Source: Asterias amurensis
Lineage: Eukaryota; Echinodermata; Asteroidea; Forcipulatida; Asteriidae
Reading direction: 5' to 3'
Length of the DNA: 64,000 nt
Assembly: GCF_032118995.1 (NCBI RefSeq)
Contig: NC_092659.1
Location: forward strand, 13,448,177 to 13,512,176
The notes under the pieces: generated by a model
Seen by the model: only the letters and a program-made list of their open reading frames with translations
Databases searched by the model: none
What the model was told of the DNA's origin: nothing
Shown: positions 1-11,857 of the stretch, piece by piece
Position numbering within the stretch: position 1 is the stretch's first letter
How the letters are laid out: every line of letters starts with the position of its first letter
Program-made: the position numbers and the translations under genes

Positions 1-196
1 AGTAGGGAAAATGAGCACAAGGGCTGACTTACATGTTCACATGTCTTTAATATGCTTTTCAGGCTATTAAATTACAATTTTAGGGGATTTTTTTAAAAGG
101 CAATATCAAATTTTGAAGTCAGACTAAAAGTATGAAGAATATCATCCCTCCCACAATGAAGGTTTCTAGCTTGGGTAACTGAAATGTATCACTTAC

Positions 197-310
197 CATA
201 TAGCTAATATCTTCCCATGCATTTGGGATGACTCTGGCGGTCAAGTTCAGCTGCTGACCAATGTCCATGTAGAATACTTGATCATGAAAGGCTGCATCAA
301 ATCCTTGGTG
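197..310 (-). CDS. CATSPERD: CATSPERD exon 10 (last one inside the window)
   Basis: Exactly 38 codons, residues 422-459: FYMDIGQQLNLTARVIP. Acceptor GATAG, donor GTAAGT. The gene continues left of base 1. Confidence 0.82.
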
Positions 311-3300
311 CTATCAGAAACAAACAAGTAGACAACATGCAGTGGTTGTAGCAACTATTTTTACTTATGCTTGTTTAATTAATATGAATGATTTGAAGAT
401 GAAGAAATTCTACAAAACATTACAAAAACACAAAAACAATATGAACTTAGAATACTTAAAAGGCATAGCTCAAGCCCATTATTAAGGGAATAGCTTGGGT
501 AGCGAGGAGACCTTAAACAGCCGTTTAAAACCGGCAGGGTCACGGTCGTGTGACACTGGTTTATGTCTCACTTCAAATTTTCTTTAATCATCCCAAAATT
601 GGATTATGTTCTAAATAGTTTTACACTCAACAGAAAAATTACAACTTGACACATATGACTTGAAGGCACTGGACATCTTTGGTTATTGTCAATGTGCAGT
701 CTTTTCACTTGGTGTATCTCAACTTATGAATAAAATAACAAGGCTGTAAAAATTTGAAATCAATTGGTCATCGATATTGCGAGAAAATAGAGAAAGAAAA
801 ACCACCCTTGTCCCACTTGTGCGCTTTTAAATGCTTGATTTTATATTTTATATATTTTATATATTTTCTATTTTTATATTTTATTGTTCTCTTTATGGGC
901 TTAGAGACTTTTGGTATTAGGCGCTTTACACATATCTTTATTATTATTATTATTCTGTTAAAGCAAAAGAGGACACCAGTCACAGGTTGTATATGCGGAA
1001 GTTTTGATTTGCTTAGCTACTTTTTGTGCTTAAATGAAATTTAAATTTGGATCTGGGACCCCCAAACAAAGATATTGACAAAAAAGGGAGACCACCCATC
1101 ACCAGGGCGCCAGATAGTTCAGTTGGTGAAGCGCTGGCACATATAAGCTCTAGTCAATCTTTCTGTGTTCAACCCATAGTTAGATTCTGTTACGAATAGT
1201 TTTTAAACCCAACAATTACAATTTTCTTCCAGCCAGTAAAACATTCTTTATAAACCCTGTATGTACCTGGCATTTGGTGAGTGCTGGTGTTACTTTAGAG
1301 AGGCATTGCTGTACATAAATGGTCTCTGACATCAACTGTAGCTTCTTGGTTGGAGAATTGTCTTCAAACATGTTGCCCGGGTACAGCACTTGGATGTTAT
1401 TGGTTGGTGTGAAGCGAATGACGCAGGAAGAAATGGGGCTTGGTAAGGGGTCCTTGAGAGGAAGCTGTGAAAGAAAAGACTTGTGTGCTGGGTTTAAGAA
1501 AAAATGTCTCCACTTCTTAAAGTTATGATATTTTGAGCTTTTGTGCCCCCCCCACCCCAAGAAAAACAATATAAATAGAAAATAGAGTCAATAAATACAC
1601 AGATAAATAAACAAATAAAAATCATAAATCTTAAACTTAGATTCCTTTTATCTAAACTACATTTCAAGTCAAAACTAAACTTTCTTCAACTTTGATGGAT
1701 GACATTTAAAAAGAGCTCGTGTCAAAGAATGATACACTCACACACATGACCTTTTTATGCCTTTTTACTGTTGGGTTCTCCTGAAACAACAAATCTCACC
1801 TTCACTGTTTTTGCTGGAATCCCTTCTCGGCCAAAGTATATGTCTCCAGTAGTTGTCAGAATTGCAAAGTCCCCATTCTTGTCTGAAAAAAATATGTAAA
1901 TTCAAATCTCTTCTCAAAACATATCTTATGGCACAGGTTCTCAAGGAATAATTTTGTTGTGTCTGTTTTCATCGTTTTGTTTTGGGATTTACTGCACTTT
2001 TGTACACCCAGCAGGGTGGATATGTGCGCAATACAAGTCTTTATTATAATTGTTATTTTAAAAACCCCAAAAGAAAAACATAATATATATTATTAGTTCA
2101 AAGCTACTTGTTCCTACAGAATTTAGATTGCACGTTTAGCATACTTCCAAGTTGCTTCAAATAGAGAGAAATCTGAGAACATTTTTAACTAGACACCTTA
2201 CATAACGCGCATTGCACTGAAACACTCAAAACACACACACATTTGTACACACCGGGAGCAGAATTCATCCGATGAGATCTGCCCCCTTTTGGCTCAGTGA
2301 AGGCGCTGTTTGAGAGAATGAAGTTACATGCAAGGGGTCAATTGTGCAATAGTCAAGTGAAATAGAGACTTACTTGATATGACCTGTTGAACTGCCTCTC
2401 CATCATTCAATAGAGATGACTGCATGTCAGACAGAATAGTAACTTTAACAACTGCTTTTCCTGTCACAAGAATTATAAAACTATCATAAACATACCAGAA
2501 AAAAGTGTTTGTAGTACAAGTAGACTTGACTTTTGGGTGTATGTAATTAGGAGAGATTGAACCACCAAACTTGACATGGCAAATGCTAGTCATCAGAGGT
2601 GCTCGATCTACTCTTAAACCCTTAATTAGAATAATAATTTATATAGCACCAAATTACCAAAAATGCAAGGCACTTATGATGGGAAAACAAAGACCAAAGT
2701 GATGGTGACAACCAGCTACAGATTGGAGGACAGGTGAGTCTTGAGACCCTTTGTGAAGGACAGAACAGTCTGAGCGAGCCTTGAGCAATGCATCTGGAGT
2801 TGTACACTCAGATCAATTGACTGTATTTAGATTGTATGAGCTAGGGCGCTTTCAACAGCAGCCTTCTTGCATTACAATTACAATTATATCTTATCTTGCC
2901 TGTATGTTGATTTCTTGTAAAAAGTAATGAGGCTGTTCTGAGTCAATATGGCTCATCAGGCCCGTGTTTGCTTGTCATTAAACGACTGATGGGAGTATTT
3001 CTATTCTCCCTGGACAGGCTAGTCAAACTCTGGCTACTCCCCAGATCTCCCGTACCATTTGTACTCCTGTGTGGAAAGAAGCAATTATGATAAAGTGCCT
3101 TGGTCAAGGACACAAGTGTCGCGACTGACCTGGCCAGGATTCGAACCCACATTCTGTAATTTACAGAACTTAAGTCGAGCGGCCTAGACTGCTCAGCCAA
3201 ATAAATAAAAATTAGAACAACAATTAGAAAACAGTTTTTGTTTTACTTGTTTCGCATCATGTAAGTTTAGTCCAAAAATACTACAAATTAACAGGACTAC

Positions 3301-6300
3301 TTTACCTGAAACAGTACTATAAGAAACATCCTTGCTATCCCAAACTACCAGACAACCAAGTCCACCCTCAACCTGTAGGAACGATGTCTGGTTCCCAGTC
3401 ACAGCAAATGGTAGAGATACAGGCTTGGCGATGTTGGCATTGGTCTGGTCGATGTAAGAGTCATAGATGAATATTCCCTCGTCTGAATCATCGTTGAGGA
3501 CTAGGAATGCAACAGAAGACAGTGTCCCAAAAACTGAAGCTCCACTGATTCCAGCCTGGAAATAAAAATTGTTTTATTCATTTTAAAAATACAGGAATCC
3601 ACTTAAAACTGTCAAAAAGGGCTCCTTTATTGGGACAAACTCCAATACATTGTCAGCACGTGCTGAAAATAAGTGTTTCTCGGAGGTTAAAAGGGTTTGT
3701 TTTAACATTTTTCAACAATTTTTTTAACAAAAGTTTAAGCAGAAAATACTATGGCTCGCAAATTTCTTTGCCAGAAGCAAAAAATGAGTGGGGCACCAGT
3801 TGCATAAAACTTTCAGGAATTTTAGCTGCAGGTAACCGTTTTCTATTAACCAAGACTTTTCTGTTCTTAGCAAGTTTTGAGGGCTTACAGGTTTTTAAAA
3901 AACTGGGCCTAGGTATTACCTGAATAAATTTAAGCTTATTTATTTTTGCTGAATCAATGGTGTGCATGATTGGTTCCTACCATTCACACTGCACCGACAA
4001 TTGATGGACCATTTTTCATATTTGTACACATAAGTTACTGGCAGAGTTTTGTCTAGCACTTTTTACCAAATAACTGTCCCATGTTGATTGACACCCCCTC
4101 TATATGACATGTTAAAACAAAGTGGTGTGAGTTTGATCTGCTAACCTTGATATCAAAATCCAGTTGAAGTTGCCTTGCAACAAAGGTCCAGCCGGCATCA
4201 TAAGAGAGGAAGTATTCCACTGAATTGGAGTTCAAACTTTGGTTGTTATAGGCAATCACTAAGCCATCTTGTTTCTGGAATTTAATAGTAAATACATTGT
4301 GATTTTGTATTTGTATTAATGTATTTGTATTTGCACACATTTATTTTATTGCTGCCCTACATTTACACATTTTTACAAAGTTTGTTAATTATATTTAAAC
4401 TATAAGTAGTTTACAGTAATACATAGTTACTTAGGGTATGAAAACAAATGAAAGTTCACAATGATTTAGATAGTTATATATATTAGGAAGCTTAAAGTAG
4501 GACAACAATTAGGTTAAGGTGAAGCACAAACACAAACATGAAATAACAAACCTGAGAACATTTGGCTTGATCTGTTCTGTGACTTGGGAGAAAATATTAA
4601 AAAACCACACTCAATGTTATAATGTAAGAACATTATCAACCAAAATCAGCTGTTTCATTGTTTTAGGTTGTCTTGAATATGTTGCCAACCTTTACAAAAA
4701 CATTTTTTAAAGACTCTAGGATACAACAATTTGCCACCCAGTGAAAGTAAGATCAACACAGGTTCACCACCTCCTTACCTGGCACCATTCTCTGTCTTCA
4801 AAGCAGCATTGATGTGATGCAACATTGGTTATTATCATGTCTTGTGGAATCCCACTAGCTCTGACGACGCGATGGGTTTGTAGATTGTACGTAATGACAA
4901 CACCTGTCACAACCATTACAAGATTGCTACCAGCAAATGTTGCAGAGTGTAGAACTGGAATCCTGCCATCTCCCTATAACAGAACAAAGACACAGAAGCC
5001 CAGTTCAATCCCTGTAAATTTATGTTTGTTTCAATCTATGTATCATTTTGTGTAAAAACATCCCTCAGCATTTCTCCCAGGAGAAAAACAAAACTCTATA
5101 GTGATTTATTGCTTTTTAAATACATGTTATTGTTGCTGTTTGTGTGGAGAGTGGGGCTTATCTTTTAACAGATTGCAGGTAAGGGAAAAATATACTTTTG
5201 GCAATTGTCAAAGACCAGTTTCATCACTTTGTTGCCCCAACAAATGCATACAATGGCCAAGCTGTGACAAGTTGGGCTCGATTGGTCATCAAAATTGCAA
5301 GAAAATAATAAAAGAAAAAAACACCCTTATTACAAAGAATTGTGTGCTTTCAGATTAAGCCTTTCTCAGGCTCAAATTTGTTTGTTAAAAAAAATTACCT
5401 CTTTCTCTAAAGTAAAACTGCATTACTTCAAAGAAGGTAGTTTTAAACAATGTTTTATAATATCAACAGCTCTACAGTGCTCTGTATAAGCTTGCATGGT
5501 CATTAGTTTGTTAAATGCAGTTACCAAAGGTGTACCCTCCCTTTAACCTTGGCAGTCCAGGGGTCGATTTCACAAAGAGTTAGTACTAGTCCTAACTTAG
5601 GACTAGTCCTAGGAGATATAAAAAAACACATGGCTTGTCCTAAACGAGTCCTAACTCTTTGTAAAATCCACCCCTGATCTCTTCCTGAGCACCACTGACT
5701 CCTCTTTATACCAGAGGTAGTCCTTTGCTACTTACCGGTATGTTGGAGGAAACATAAAGAGGGTCTGTTGGACTACTAAAGTCATCTGTTGTAAGGTAGA
5801 CAAGCCCCCTGCGAAAAAAAACAAAAGAGATGGATCAAACATCACATGCTAATTTACATGTAGCTCTGGTGGGGTGTCAGTCTCTGTTAGATACTGCGTT
5901 TTATTTGTTATGAAGCGGTTTCACCCAAAACGAAAGTAGAATACAGTTCGAAAGTTATTCAAAGGTGGTTTTAAATTGCAGGGAATGATAGCATTTAAAG
6001 CAGGTAGTGATGGAATTGTGCCTAAAATTGAAGGTACAAGCATGGAATTTGGCAAACAGACACGGTACAGAGTATGTCATGATTAAGACATTTGGCTATA
6101 TTAATACAGGGCCTTTAGATTTATACTTTGAAAAAGTATCGATGGAATAATTACAAGCAACTTTCTAAACTTTCAAAATTGCTGCCAATTTGCTTAATGT
6201 CCTACCCCAGGCAGGTCTAATGTAAAACAACAAATGGTCATTTTAAAGGTATTCTTGTTTAAGTAGTCCCTAATCCTTTCTTTTACATTGAGAAAATTGG

Positions 6301-9299
6301 AAATTCTAAATGAAAATAAATGCATAAGAATTTATAGGTCTGGAAACGAAAGATCTGTGAGCTTGCAAAATCTAAAATTAAACTCAAAACACAAAAGGTC
6401 AGTTTCAAGTAGTTTAGTAATTAATTGAATATTTGTTGTGGAGAACAGTTCTATTACATTTAAACATGAAGCCCCTACAAAAACTTACCGAGCGTACAAA
6501 AACGTAGAATTTTTGCAACTGTGCTGTTTTAATAATGGATGGTCCCCTTCATAGTTTAATAATGCAAGATGGTCATCATATGATGGGGTGTCTGCAGGGG
6601 TTGACCATTGGTTGATGGGTGTCTGCATGTCACCATCATAACTCGCTCCAAAAATGCTGGATGGGAGGGGGGAGGGAATAAATTAGTAACATGAATTTAA
6701 AGTTTTATGTGAACCACAACAATGCTCATCACTATATGTCCAAGCCTGGAATTATAAATGGCCACAGAGGTAATGAACACTGTTGCACAGAGGTTGGCCT
6801 TGTTATCAAAACATCCAAGCCCCAGCAGTATTATTTATTAGTTGCACTTAAAACAAAACTTCAATGAAAATGCCCTTGCAAATTGAATGGGTTTGCCTTT
6901 CAAAGATGACATTCAACATTTGCCATGCACTGCGCTATTTTGTTCAAACTTTGACAATAAATGACAAACGAAAGTCCTTGCTTCAAAAAAAGCTCCCATA
7001 AAAATAATATTCCCCCTCCCCCCCCTCTCTACTCAGCTGCTCTGCACCCCCTCTCAGCAGTACCTCACAACTCACTCTCAACTGCTTGTGATGCTCCAGG
7101 GCTTAAATCCATTATCTACACAGTTATTTGATTTATAAACAATGTCTGTTACTTTAATTTGAGCCCCTTGAACTACTGTTTGTGCTGGGTTAATACTGAG
7201 GTGATAAACACCCTCAGGTATATGTTAATTAAGAAGCTTAACTTCACATTCAGGGAAGGGTATCATGTTAATTAATTGCGCCATCACTTGTAGACTTATT
7301 GCACCACCACTTGTAAACTGGGGACTTAGATTTAATGGGTATGTCATAGCATGGTCATATTTCGGGTTGTCACAGTATGGAAAGTTACCAAATTATGACA
7401 CCACCTTTATGAAATGCATTTGTACATGGGCAATGGGGTATATTTTCTATAAAAGGGATTAATCTGTGTAATTGAGTGTGATTCTCCATGTAAAACCATA
7501 CAGAGTAGTACTTGGCCTCTGGTCACCACCGATGACTATACCTGTATTTGTAATGATCTTATAATAAATGGAGCCTTGACTCGTTGTGATACCAGAACAT
7601 AACGTTTGGACAGTTGTTTCTACTTATTATGACTCCTCTTTTATTTAGTTAATTATCAAACCTAGAAGTTAAGTTCAGTCTGATTTCTTAGATTGTGGAG
7701 TTCAACCGCAGAACGCGACGCCTAGGCAAATTGGGGACACTTGCGCTACCTATAGGTGTTTTCTAAGCCTTTATACCCTGACGAACGCTCGCGTCGCATG
7801 CTTTCAAAAATGAACACTCATCAACAAAACCAATTACCACAATTTCTCTCGTATCGTAGGAGGTCCCGTTTTCGAGGTGTCCCAAAAATCGTGGCAAATC
7901 TTTTACCTCTCTGTGCTCGATGTAAACAGTCCCTAGATACAAATTGTGTGGTTTTATTTGCCATGCAAAGAGTCTCCTCTCCCTTGACAAAAACTTAGAA
8001 ACACGTAAGGCTCCACTGGATATTTGCACTTGTAAATGCAAAAAGTTTGGTATTTTAGGCATTTCTACAAGGTACAAAAATATGTCATAATGTTGAGGCC
8101 ATATAAAAATATTTGCCCACCGAAAAAGTTTCATCAAACACTATTTCAATTCACAATTCATGGTGATCAAATCATGTGACTGAATACTTTGCTGAGCATT
8201 CTGGAAAAAAAATACAGAGGCTTAAAGAAGCCATGTGCCTTATATCATTTTCTAATATTTGTTGAGATTTTTTTTTAACCCTCCGATCAATATTATTATT
8301 AACATTAAAATTTAAACGATCAGCTTGTTGATTCAATTATTACCGTTTATTTATACGCTTTATTATAAATTTTAAGAGAAAAAAAAGGGGAAAAAAATAA
8401 ATGAAAATCAGATTTGAAAGCCAATGATTATTCACACTTTTTATTAATTTATTTATTTTTGTTATTTTTTGCAAATTACCATGGTAATTTTAAAATTTCA
8501 TTAAAAAATATTTTAAATAAAACGAAGACAACTGCTGGCTATAGAGTCGTACACAGAGTCTCAAAGAACACTTGTAGTCACTGTAGATGTTTCTTCCATG
8601 TATGGCTTCACCGGGAAACCATGCTTTCTGGTGTGCCGTGAAAACAGGAAAAACTCAAAACAAATGGGGCCAGTTGAAGTCATCGAAGATGTGTAGATGT
8701 GTAGATGTGTAGATGTGTGGTGTGAACATTTCAATGTCCATCAAGTTTTAATATATGTTTGCATACTTCATATTAACAAAAGAAGGTAATTAGGGCATCG
8801 GTTGATATAAGGCATCATTATTTTTTTCCCAATTCAAAGAAAAAGGCATAATAGCGTGAAAACTGGTATTGTATTGGTAAGGGGAGGATACAACAATTCA
8901 GAATGACTCATGCTTGTGAGTCTTGAGCAGTGGGGAATTCTAGTTATTTTAGGCTTAGCACTAAATAGGTAATACAAATCTTTAAATCGGGCCCAGGTCT
9001 GGGTCCTGCAGATTGGAAGCTGGACATCACAAACTCTGCAGCATGGCAGTGAGTGCAGTCTGGCAGTCAGCACGCAGTCGCAGTGCGTAACATGTATGTA
9101 CTGTGTTACCACTGCGTGTGTGACTGTAAAGACAAAGTGTTAAATGCTGAATGAAAATTTGATCTTCGAGGCGAGATATCCGAACGTACTGAGCCAGTCA
9201 AAATATATAATTAATTTACCTGTTACATGAGAACACAACGATGAAGAATGTTCCCAATAATAGGCGGACATTCATCACCACAAATGCGAAGAATTCCAT
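197..9299 (-). CDS. CATSPERD: CATSPERD: CatSper channel auxiliary subunit delta (5' part, 10 exons, runs off left edge)
   Basis: Single-pass accessory subunit of the sperm flagellar CatSper calcium channel, with a large extracellular domain. Ten minus-strand exons join with consistent phase and GT/AG sites: 9299-9220, 6656-6489, 5808-5736, 4973-4779, 4274-4146, 3555-3306, 2460-2374, 1882-1800, 1464-1267, 310-197 (1,377 nt, 459 codons). Residues 1-25 form a hydrophobic signal peptide (LLLGTFFIVVF core). Compared with my knowledge of vertebrate CATSPERD, the match is clear at residues 108-172 (SATFAGSNLVMVV, and a cysteine-rich HQCCFEDREWC), 328-355 (GDIYFGREGIP) and 422-459 (FYMDIGQQLNLTARVIP). 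N-glycosylation sequons NST, NQS, NQT and NLT fit an ectodomain. The C-terminal ectodomain, transmembrane helix and tail lie beyond base 1. CATSPERE is a related alternative, but delta fits better. Introns hold MITEs and a SINE. Confidence 0.85.
660..845. mobile_element. TTAA-type MITE (family 1), 5' fragment in CATSPERD intron
   Basis: Begins with a diverged family-1 terminus (aaggcactggacatctttgg) and continues with the family body (gtgtatctcaact, cacccttgtccca). It breaks off near 845 in a T/A-rich run. No far terminus is seen. Confidence 0.6.
1105..1195 (+). mobile_element. tRNA-derived SINE fragment
   Basis: An A-box-like segment (gatagttcagttggtgaagcgctgg) resembles the better-preserved elements at 14,381 and 51,979. 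The B box is degenerate. Confidence 0.4.
1267..1464 (-). CDS. CATSPERD: CATSPERD exon 9
   Basis: Exactly 66 codons, residues 356-421. Contains VIRFTPTNNIQVLYPGN and a C-terminal paired-cysteine stretch (QQCLSKVTPALTKCQ) matching the family. Donor GTACAT. Confidence 0.82.
1800..1882 (-). CDS. CATSPERD: CATSPERD exon 8
   Basis: 83 nt, residues 328-355. NGDFAILTTTGDIYFGREG matches the conserved delta/epsilon segment that precedes the glycine-isoleucine-proline motif. Confidence 0.82.
2374..2460 (-). CDS. CATSPERD: CATSPERD exon 7
   Basis: 87 nt, residues 299-328, including VKVTILSDMQSSLLNDGE. Donor GTAAGT; phase 1 in and phase 1 out. Confidence 0.75.
2618..2775. mobile_element. SINE-like fragment with an ATA-rich end
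   Basis: aataataatttatatagcacc plus a downstream body (gaccaaagtgatggtgacaa). It shares the end structure of the elements at 54,121-54,490 and 62,216-62,395. Confidence 0.5.
2985..3202 (-). mobile_element. tRNA-derived SINE (class II-like head)
   Basis: On the minus strand it starts with a degenerate A box (gctgagcagtctaggccgc), then the B box (gggttcgaatcctgg), then the family core 'cacttgtgtccttgaccaagg'-like segment and a body containing tccagggagaatag. It lies in CATSPERD intron 6. Confidence 0.7.
3306..3555 (-). CDS. CATSPERD: CATSPERD exon 6
   Basis: The longest exon (250 nt, residues 216-299). Contains GISGASVFGTLSSVAFLV, the sequon NQT and GGLGCLVVWDS. Donor GTAAAG. Confidence 0.8.
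4146..4274 (-). CDS. CATSPERD: CATSPERD exon 5
   Basis: Exactly 43 codons (residues 173-215), including VEYFLSYDAGWTFVARQL, a typical propeller-blade-like motif. Donor GTTAGC. Confidence 0.8.
4779..4973 (-). CDS. CATSPERD: CATSPERD exon 4
   Basis: Exactly 65 codons (residues 108-172) between a TATAG acceptor and a GTAAGG donor. This is the best family match: an HSATFAGSNLVMVV strand followed by HQCCFEDREWC, with cysteine spacing like vertebrate delta. Confidence 0.85.
5175..5545. mobile_element. Degenerate TTAA-type MITE (family 1)
   Basis: Family-1 landmarks occur in order: ggcaattgtcaaagaccag, gctcgattggtcatc, agaaaaaaacaccctta, tgtgtgctttcag, tcaacagctct, and ttaccaaaggtgtaccctcc near the right end. 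Both termini are eroded. Confidence 0.6.
5560..5674. mobile_element. Short palindromic MITE (115 bp)
   Basis: Left end ggggtcgatttcacaaagag and right end ctctttgtaaaatccacccc are imperfect inverted repeats. The middle is itself palindromic (tagtcctaacttaggacta). It lies in CATSPERD intron 3. Confidence 0.75.
5736..5808 (-). CDS. CATSPERD: CATSPERD exon 3
   Basis: Residues 83-107 (GLVYLTTDDFSSPTDPLY), acceptor GCAG, donor GTAAGC. Phase is consistent with both neighbours. Confidence 0.8.
6489..6656 (-). CDS. CATSPERD: CATSPERD exon 2
   Basis: Residues 27-83, acceptor CAG, donor GTAAGT. Contains SIFGASYDGDMQTP and the sequon NST near its end. Confidence 0.8.
6657..9219 (-). other. CATSPERD: CATSPERD intron 1, no further exon recognised
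   Basis: A 2.56-kb intron. I see no coding exon in it. The open frames at 7,756-7,998 (plus) and 7,763-8,137 (minus) are antiparallel shadows with no family match. It includes a short 10-bp tandem repeat near 8,690. Confidence 0.6.
8687..8721. repeat. 10-bp microsatellite (tgtgtagatg)n
   Basis: About 3.5 consecutive copies of tgtgtagatg, in CATSPERD intron 1. Confidence 0.85.
9220..9299 (-). CDS. CATSPERD: CATSPERD exon 1 (start codon and signal peptide)
   Basis: ATG at 9299-9297. The translated exon is a signal peptide rich in Phe, Val and Leu, ending in codon phase 2 before GTAAAT. Residues 1-27. Confidence 0.8.
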
Positions 9300-9930
9300 T
9301 GAAAACACCAGACACGTGAACGATGTTTCACCGTGTACTCCTGCAGACAAATTAATTTTCCAACTTTGTCAAAGAAGAGAAGAACGCCCTCTGTTGTTGA
9401 ACCTGTTTGTCTAGTCTGACTTTCAACCAATGAAATGACAGCCAGGAAAAGTTCCAATTAGATGTCGTCCAATCAGCGATCATCAAACACTTGACATTAT
9501 CTTTTTATTTACACTAAAACATTATTTGATCTCAAAACCAAACTATTACAGGGAAGGTATACGTTTTCACTCTTTAAATTAAGGGTTAAAAAAAACTTAT
9601 CTGGTTACATCTTTCGATAGTTAAAGCATTTTGAGAGTCATCTCACTTGAAGTTGTGTAATGTGATCACTTATAGGCCTTTAATTTGTTCCCAAGATATA
9701 ATCTGGGAAAATTAACCATCAGAAATGGTTCTCAGACTTTATTTCCAAATACAAATTATTCTGCCTGCGTTGATTTTCGGCAATATTTAAAAAAGCTACT
9801 ACTTTATTGAAATTTTCACAGTTTTCAAACATTCAAAGGTCGGTTCCAAAAACCAAACTCATATGTTCCCTTTAATAGTTTGATTCAGTACATAAATCCC
9901 ACATAATGCCCTGCTCCAGTTAATTTAAAT
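9300..9930. promoter_or_regulatory. CATSPERD upstream region
   Basis: The 630 bp between the CATSPERD start codon and the segmental duplication. It must contain the minus-strand promoter if exon 1 is the first exon. I cannot point to a core promoter element. Confidence 0.35.
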
Positions 9931-10240
9931 CATAATTAAAAAGGAATAACTTATTGGCAGACAAACATTAATTCAAAACAAACAAGTTTTTGTTTTCATG
10001 ATCCAAATCAGTTTAATTTCATCAAAAAAATTGGTGTTCTATCCAAAATTAATAACTAACTGCATGTACAGAGTTGTTTAAATTAAATTGAAAAAAATTA
10101 ACAATTAAAATACAAAAATTCTTGCACTAATTGGTTTCTGAAATTTACTATTATTGCGTATCAATGGTGTTATCACTGTACAGGGTGAATGTGCATGCGT
10201 TACAATCATAGATATAAAGCTTGCAGATAGCTCAGGTTAA

Positions 10241-10580
10241 AGGCAGTGGACACTATTGGTAATTACTCAAAATAATCATTAGCATAAAACCTTTCTTCGT
10301 GACGAGTAATGGGGAGAGGTTGATGGTATAAAACATTGTGAGAACCGGCACCCTCTGAAGTGCCATAGTTTTTGAGAAAGAAGTAATTTTCCTCCAATAT
10401 GATTTCGAGACCTCAGATTTAGAACTTGAGGTCTCGAAATCAACCATCTTAACGCACACAACTTCGTGCGACAAGGGTGTTTGCGCTCAAATTTTCACAG
10501 GTTTGTTATTTTATGCATATGTTGAGATACACCAACTATGAAGGCTAGTCTTTGACAATTACCAATAGTGTCCACTGCCT
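10241..10580. mobile_element. TTAA-type MITE, family 1, complete; absent from copy B
   Basis: A 340-bp element with inverted termini aggcagtggacactattgg / ccaatagtgtccactgcct, flanked by TTAA at 10,237-10,240 and 10,581-10,584. The matching position in copy B (48,617-48,620) has a single TTAA and no element. An internal perfect palindrome lies at 10,401-10,441 (gatttcgagacctca ... tgaggtctcgaaatc). No coding capacity. Confidence 0.9.
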
Positions 10581-10699
10581 TTAACTGCTTTCCCTGTGGA
10601 CAATAGTACCACTTGAAATAAGTGTGTATGACAAAATGGCACCAAGCACTATCAACGTGTAAGTGCCACACACAACTCTAATAGGTCTTCCGTTACCCT

Positions 10700-10990
10700 C
10701 AGTGAGGGCACTGTAGTAAAAATAGTAATACTACAAAGTTCTTGTAAAGCGCACACATCCTAGACACTAGATCAAGGCACTGAACAAATAAAGAATCAAC
10801 AATAAACAAATTAACGGGCTCTGAACAGTTCAGTCTTCAACAGTTTTTTGAATGTCATGATTGAGTCAGACTGGCGGATTTCTGGAGGGAGATTGTGCCA
10901 TAGGGCTGGGTCGCTGTAACCAAAAGGCACACTGAACAACCTCTTTCTTACAGATGGTGGGAGTAATTGGTAGTCTATTAGTTACAGTCG
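10700..10990. mobile_element. SINE-like element shared by both duplication copies
   Basis: Begins with aatagtaatactacaaagtt and cttgtaaagcgcacac, and has the body gcggatttctggagggag...gccatagggctgggtcgct. The orthologous insertion sits at 49,140-49,440, so it predates the duplication. Confidence 0.6.
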
Positions 10991-11372
10991 GCAGTTTTCC
11001 TTCCATTGGAGACAGATGAAGCCTTCCTCATTTCAAATTCATGTAAAACAAAACTTGTACAAAAGAGTGATCGATACTTAATTTTATTTGCTCAAATCAA
11101 AGCTACTTTATGTATACAGAGGTTGTGTGTAAAAATAATTTGTCCATAATAAAGCACCTTTAATCAATCTATGAGTCTCTTGCATGGGTCACCATCACCG
11201 ATGGTAAACAATGATTACATGAGCGTGTACGCACCACACATAACTCTCAACCAATAATAGGTCTTCCTTTGAGCTCAATGAGGGCGCTGTTTTAGCTTGT
11301 GATGTCATACGCACTGGGCCTATTTGCAGGAATAAGAGAATCCTTGCAATGTGTCCTATGATATTCTCTTCA

Positions 11373-11664
11373 AGGCACTGGACACTATTGGTAATTACTC
11401 AAAAATAATTTTAAGCATAAAAACTTACTTGGTATAATGAGCAATGGAGAGCTGTTGATAGTATAAAACATTTTGAGAAACGGCTCCCTCTGGAGTAGCG
11501 TACATTTTGAGAAACAGGAAATTACTCACTCAAATATTAAAACACTTCAGGCCTACAGGTTTGTTAAGGCATCTGAAAGCACACAAATTTGTGCAACAAG
11601 GGTGTTTTTTTCTTTCCTTTGAAAGACTGTTCTTTGACAATTACCAAAGGTGTCCAGTGTCTTT
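11373..11664. mobile_element. TTAA-type MITE, family 1, shared by both copies
   Basis: Left terminus aaggcactggacactattgg, right terminus accaaaggtgtccagtgtct. The counterpart is at 49,802-50,160, so insertion predates the duplication. The flanking TTAA is eroded. Confidence 0.75.
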
Positions 11665-11857
11665 ACCAGCCATTTAGGCGACGATATAACTAAATTGATT
11701 GTGGCACACAAGATGTTGCAACAGTGAGCATGCTACTTGAAACATTGATTATGAAAAAACAATACCCAGCATTGTTTCTTATTTTAACTAGAATACAATG
11801 AGGGTTTGTGAGGTATTGTGAGGTAGTCTGGTACCTCCTCTTCATTGCATGAGGTGC

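Noticed and set aside
768..1044. ORFs of 96 and 71 codons on both strands
   Set aside because: Low-complexity Phe/Ile/Tyr or Lys/Ile peptides from an AT-rich MITE remnant.
7756..8137. Overlapping ORFs of 80 and 124 codons in CATSPERD intron 1
   Set aside because: Antiparallel overlap, no domain, no splice or promoter context.
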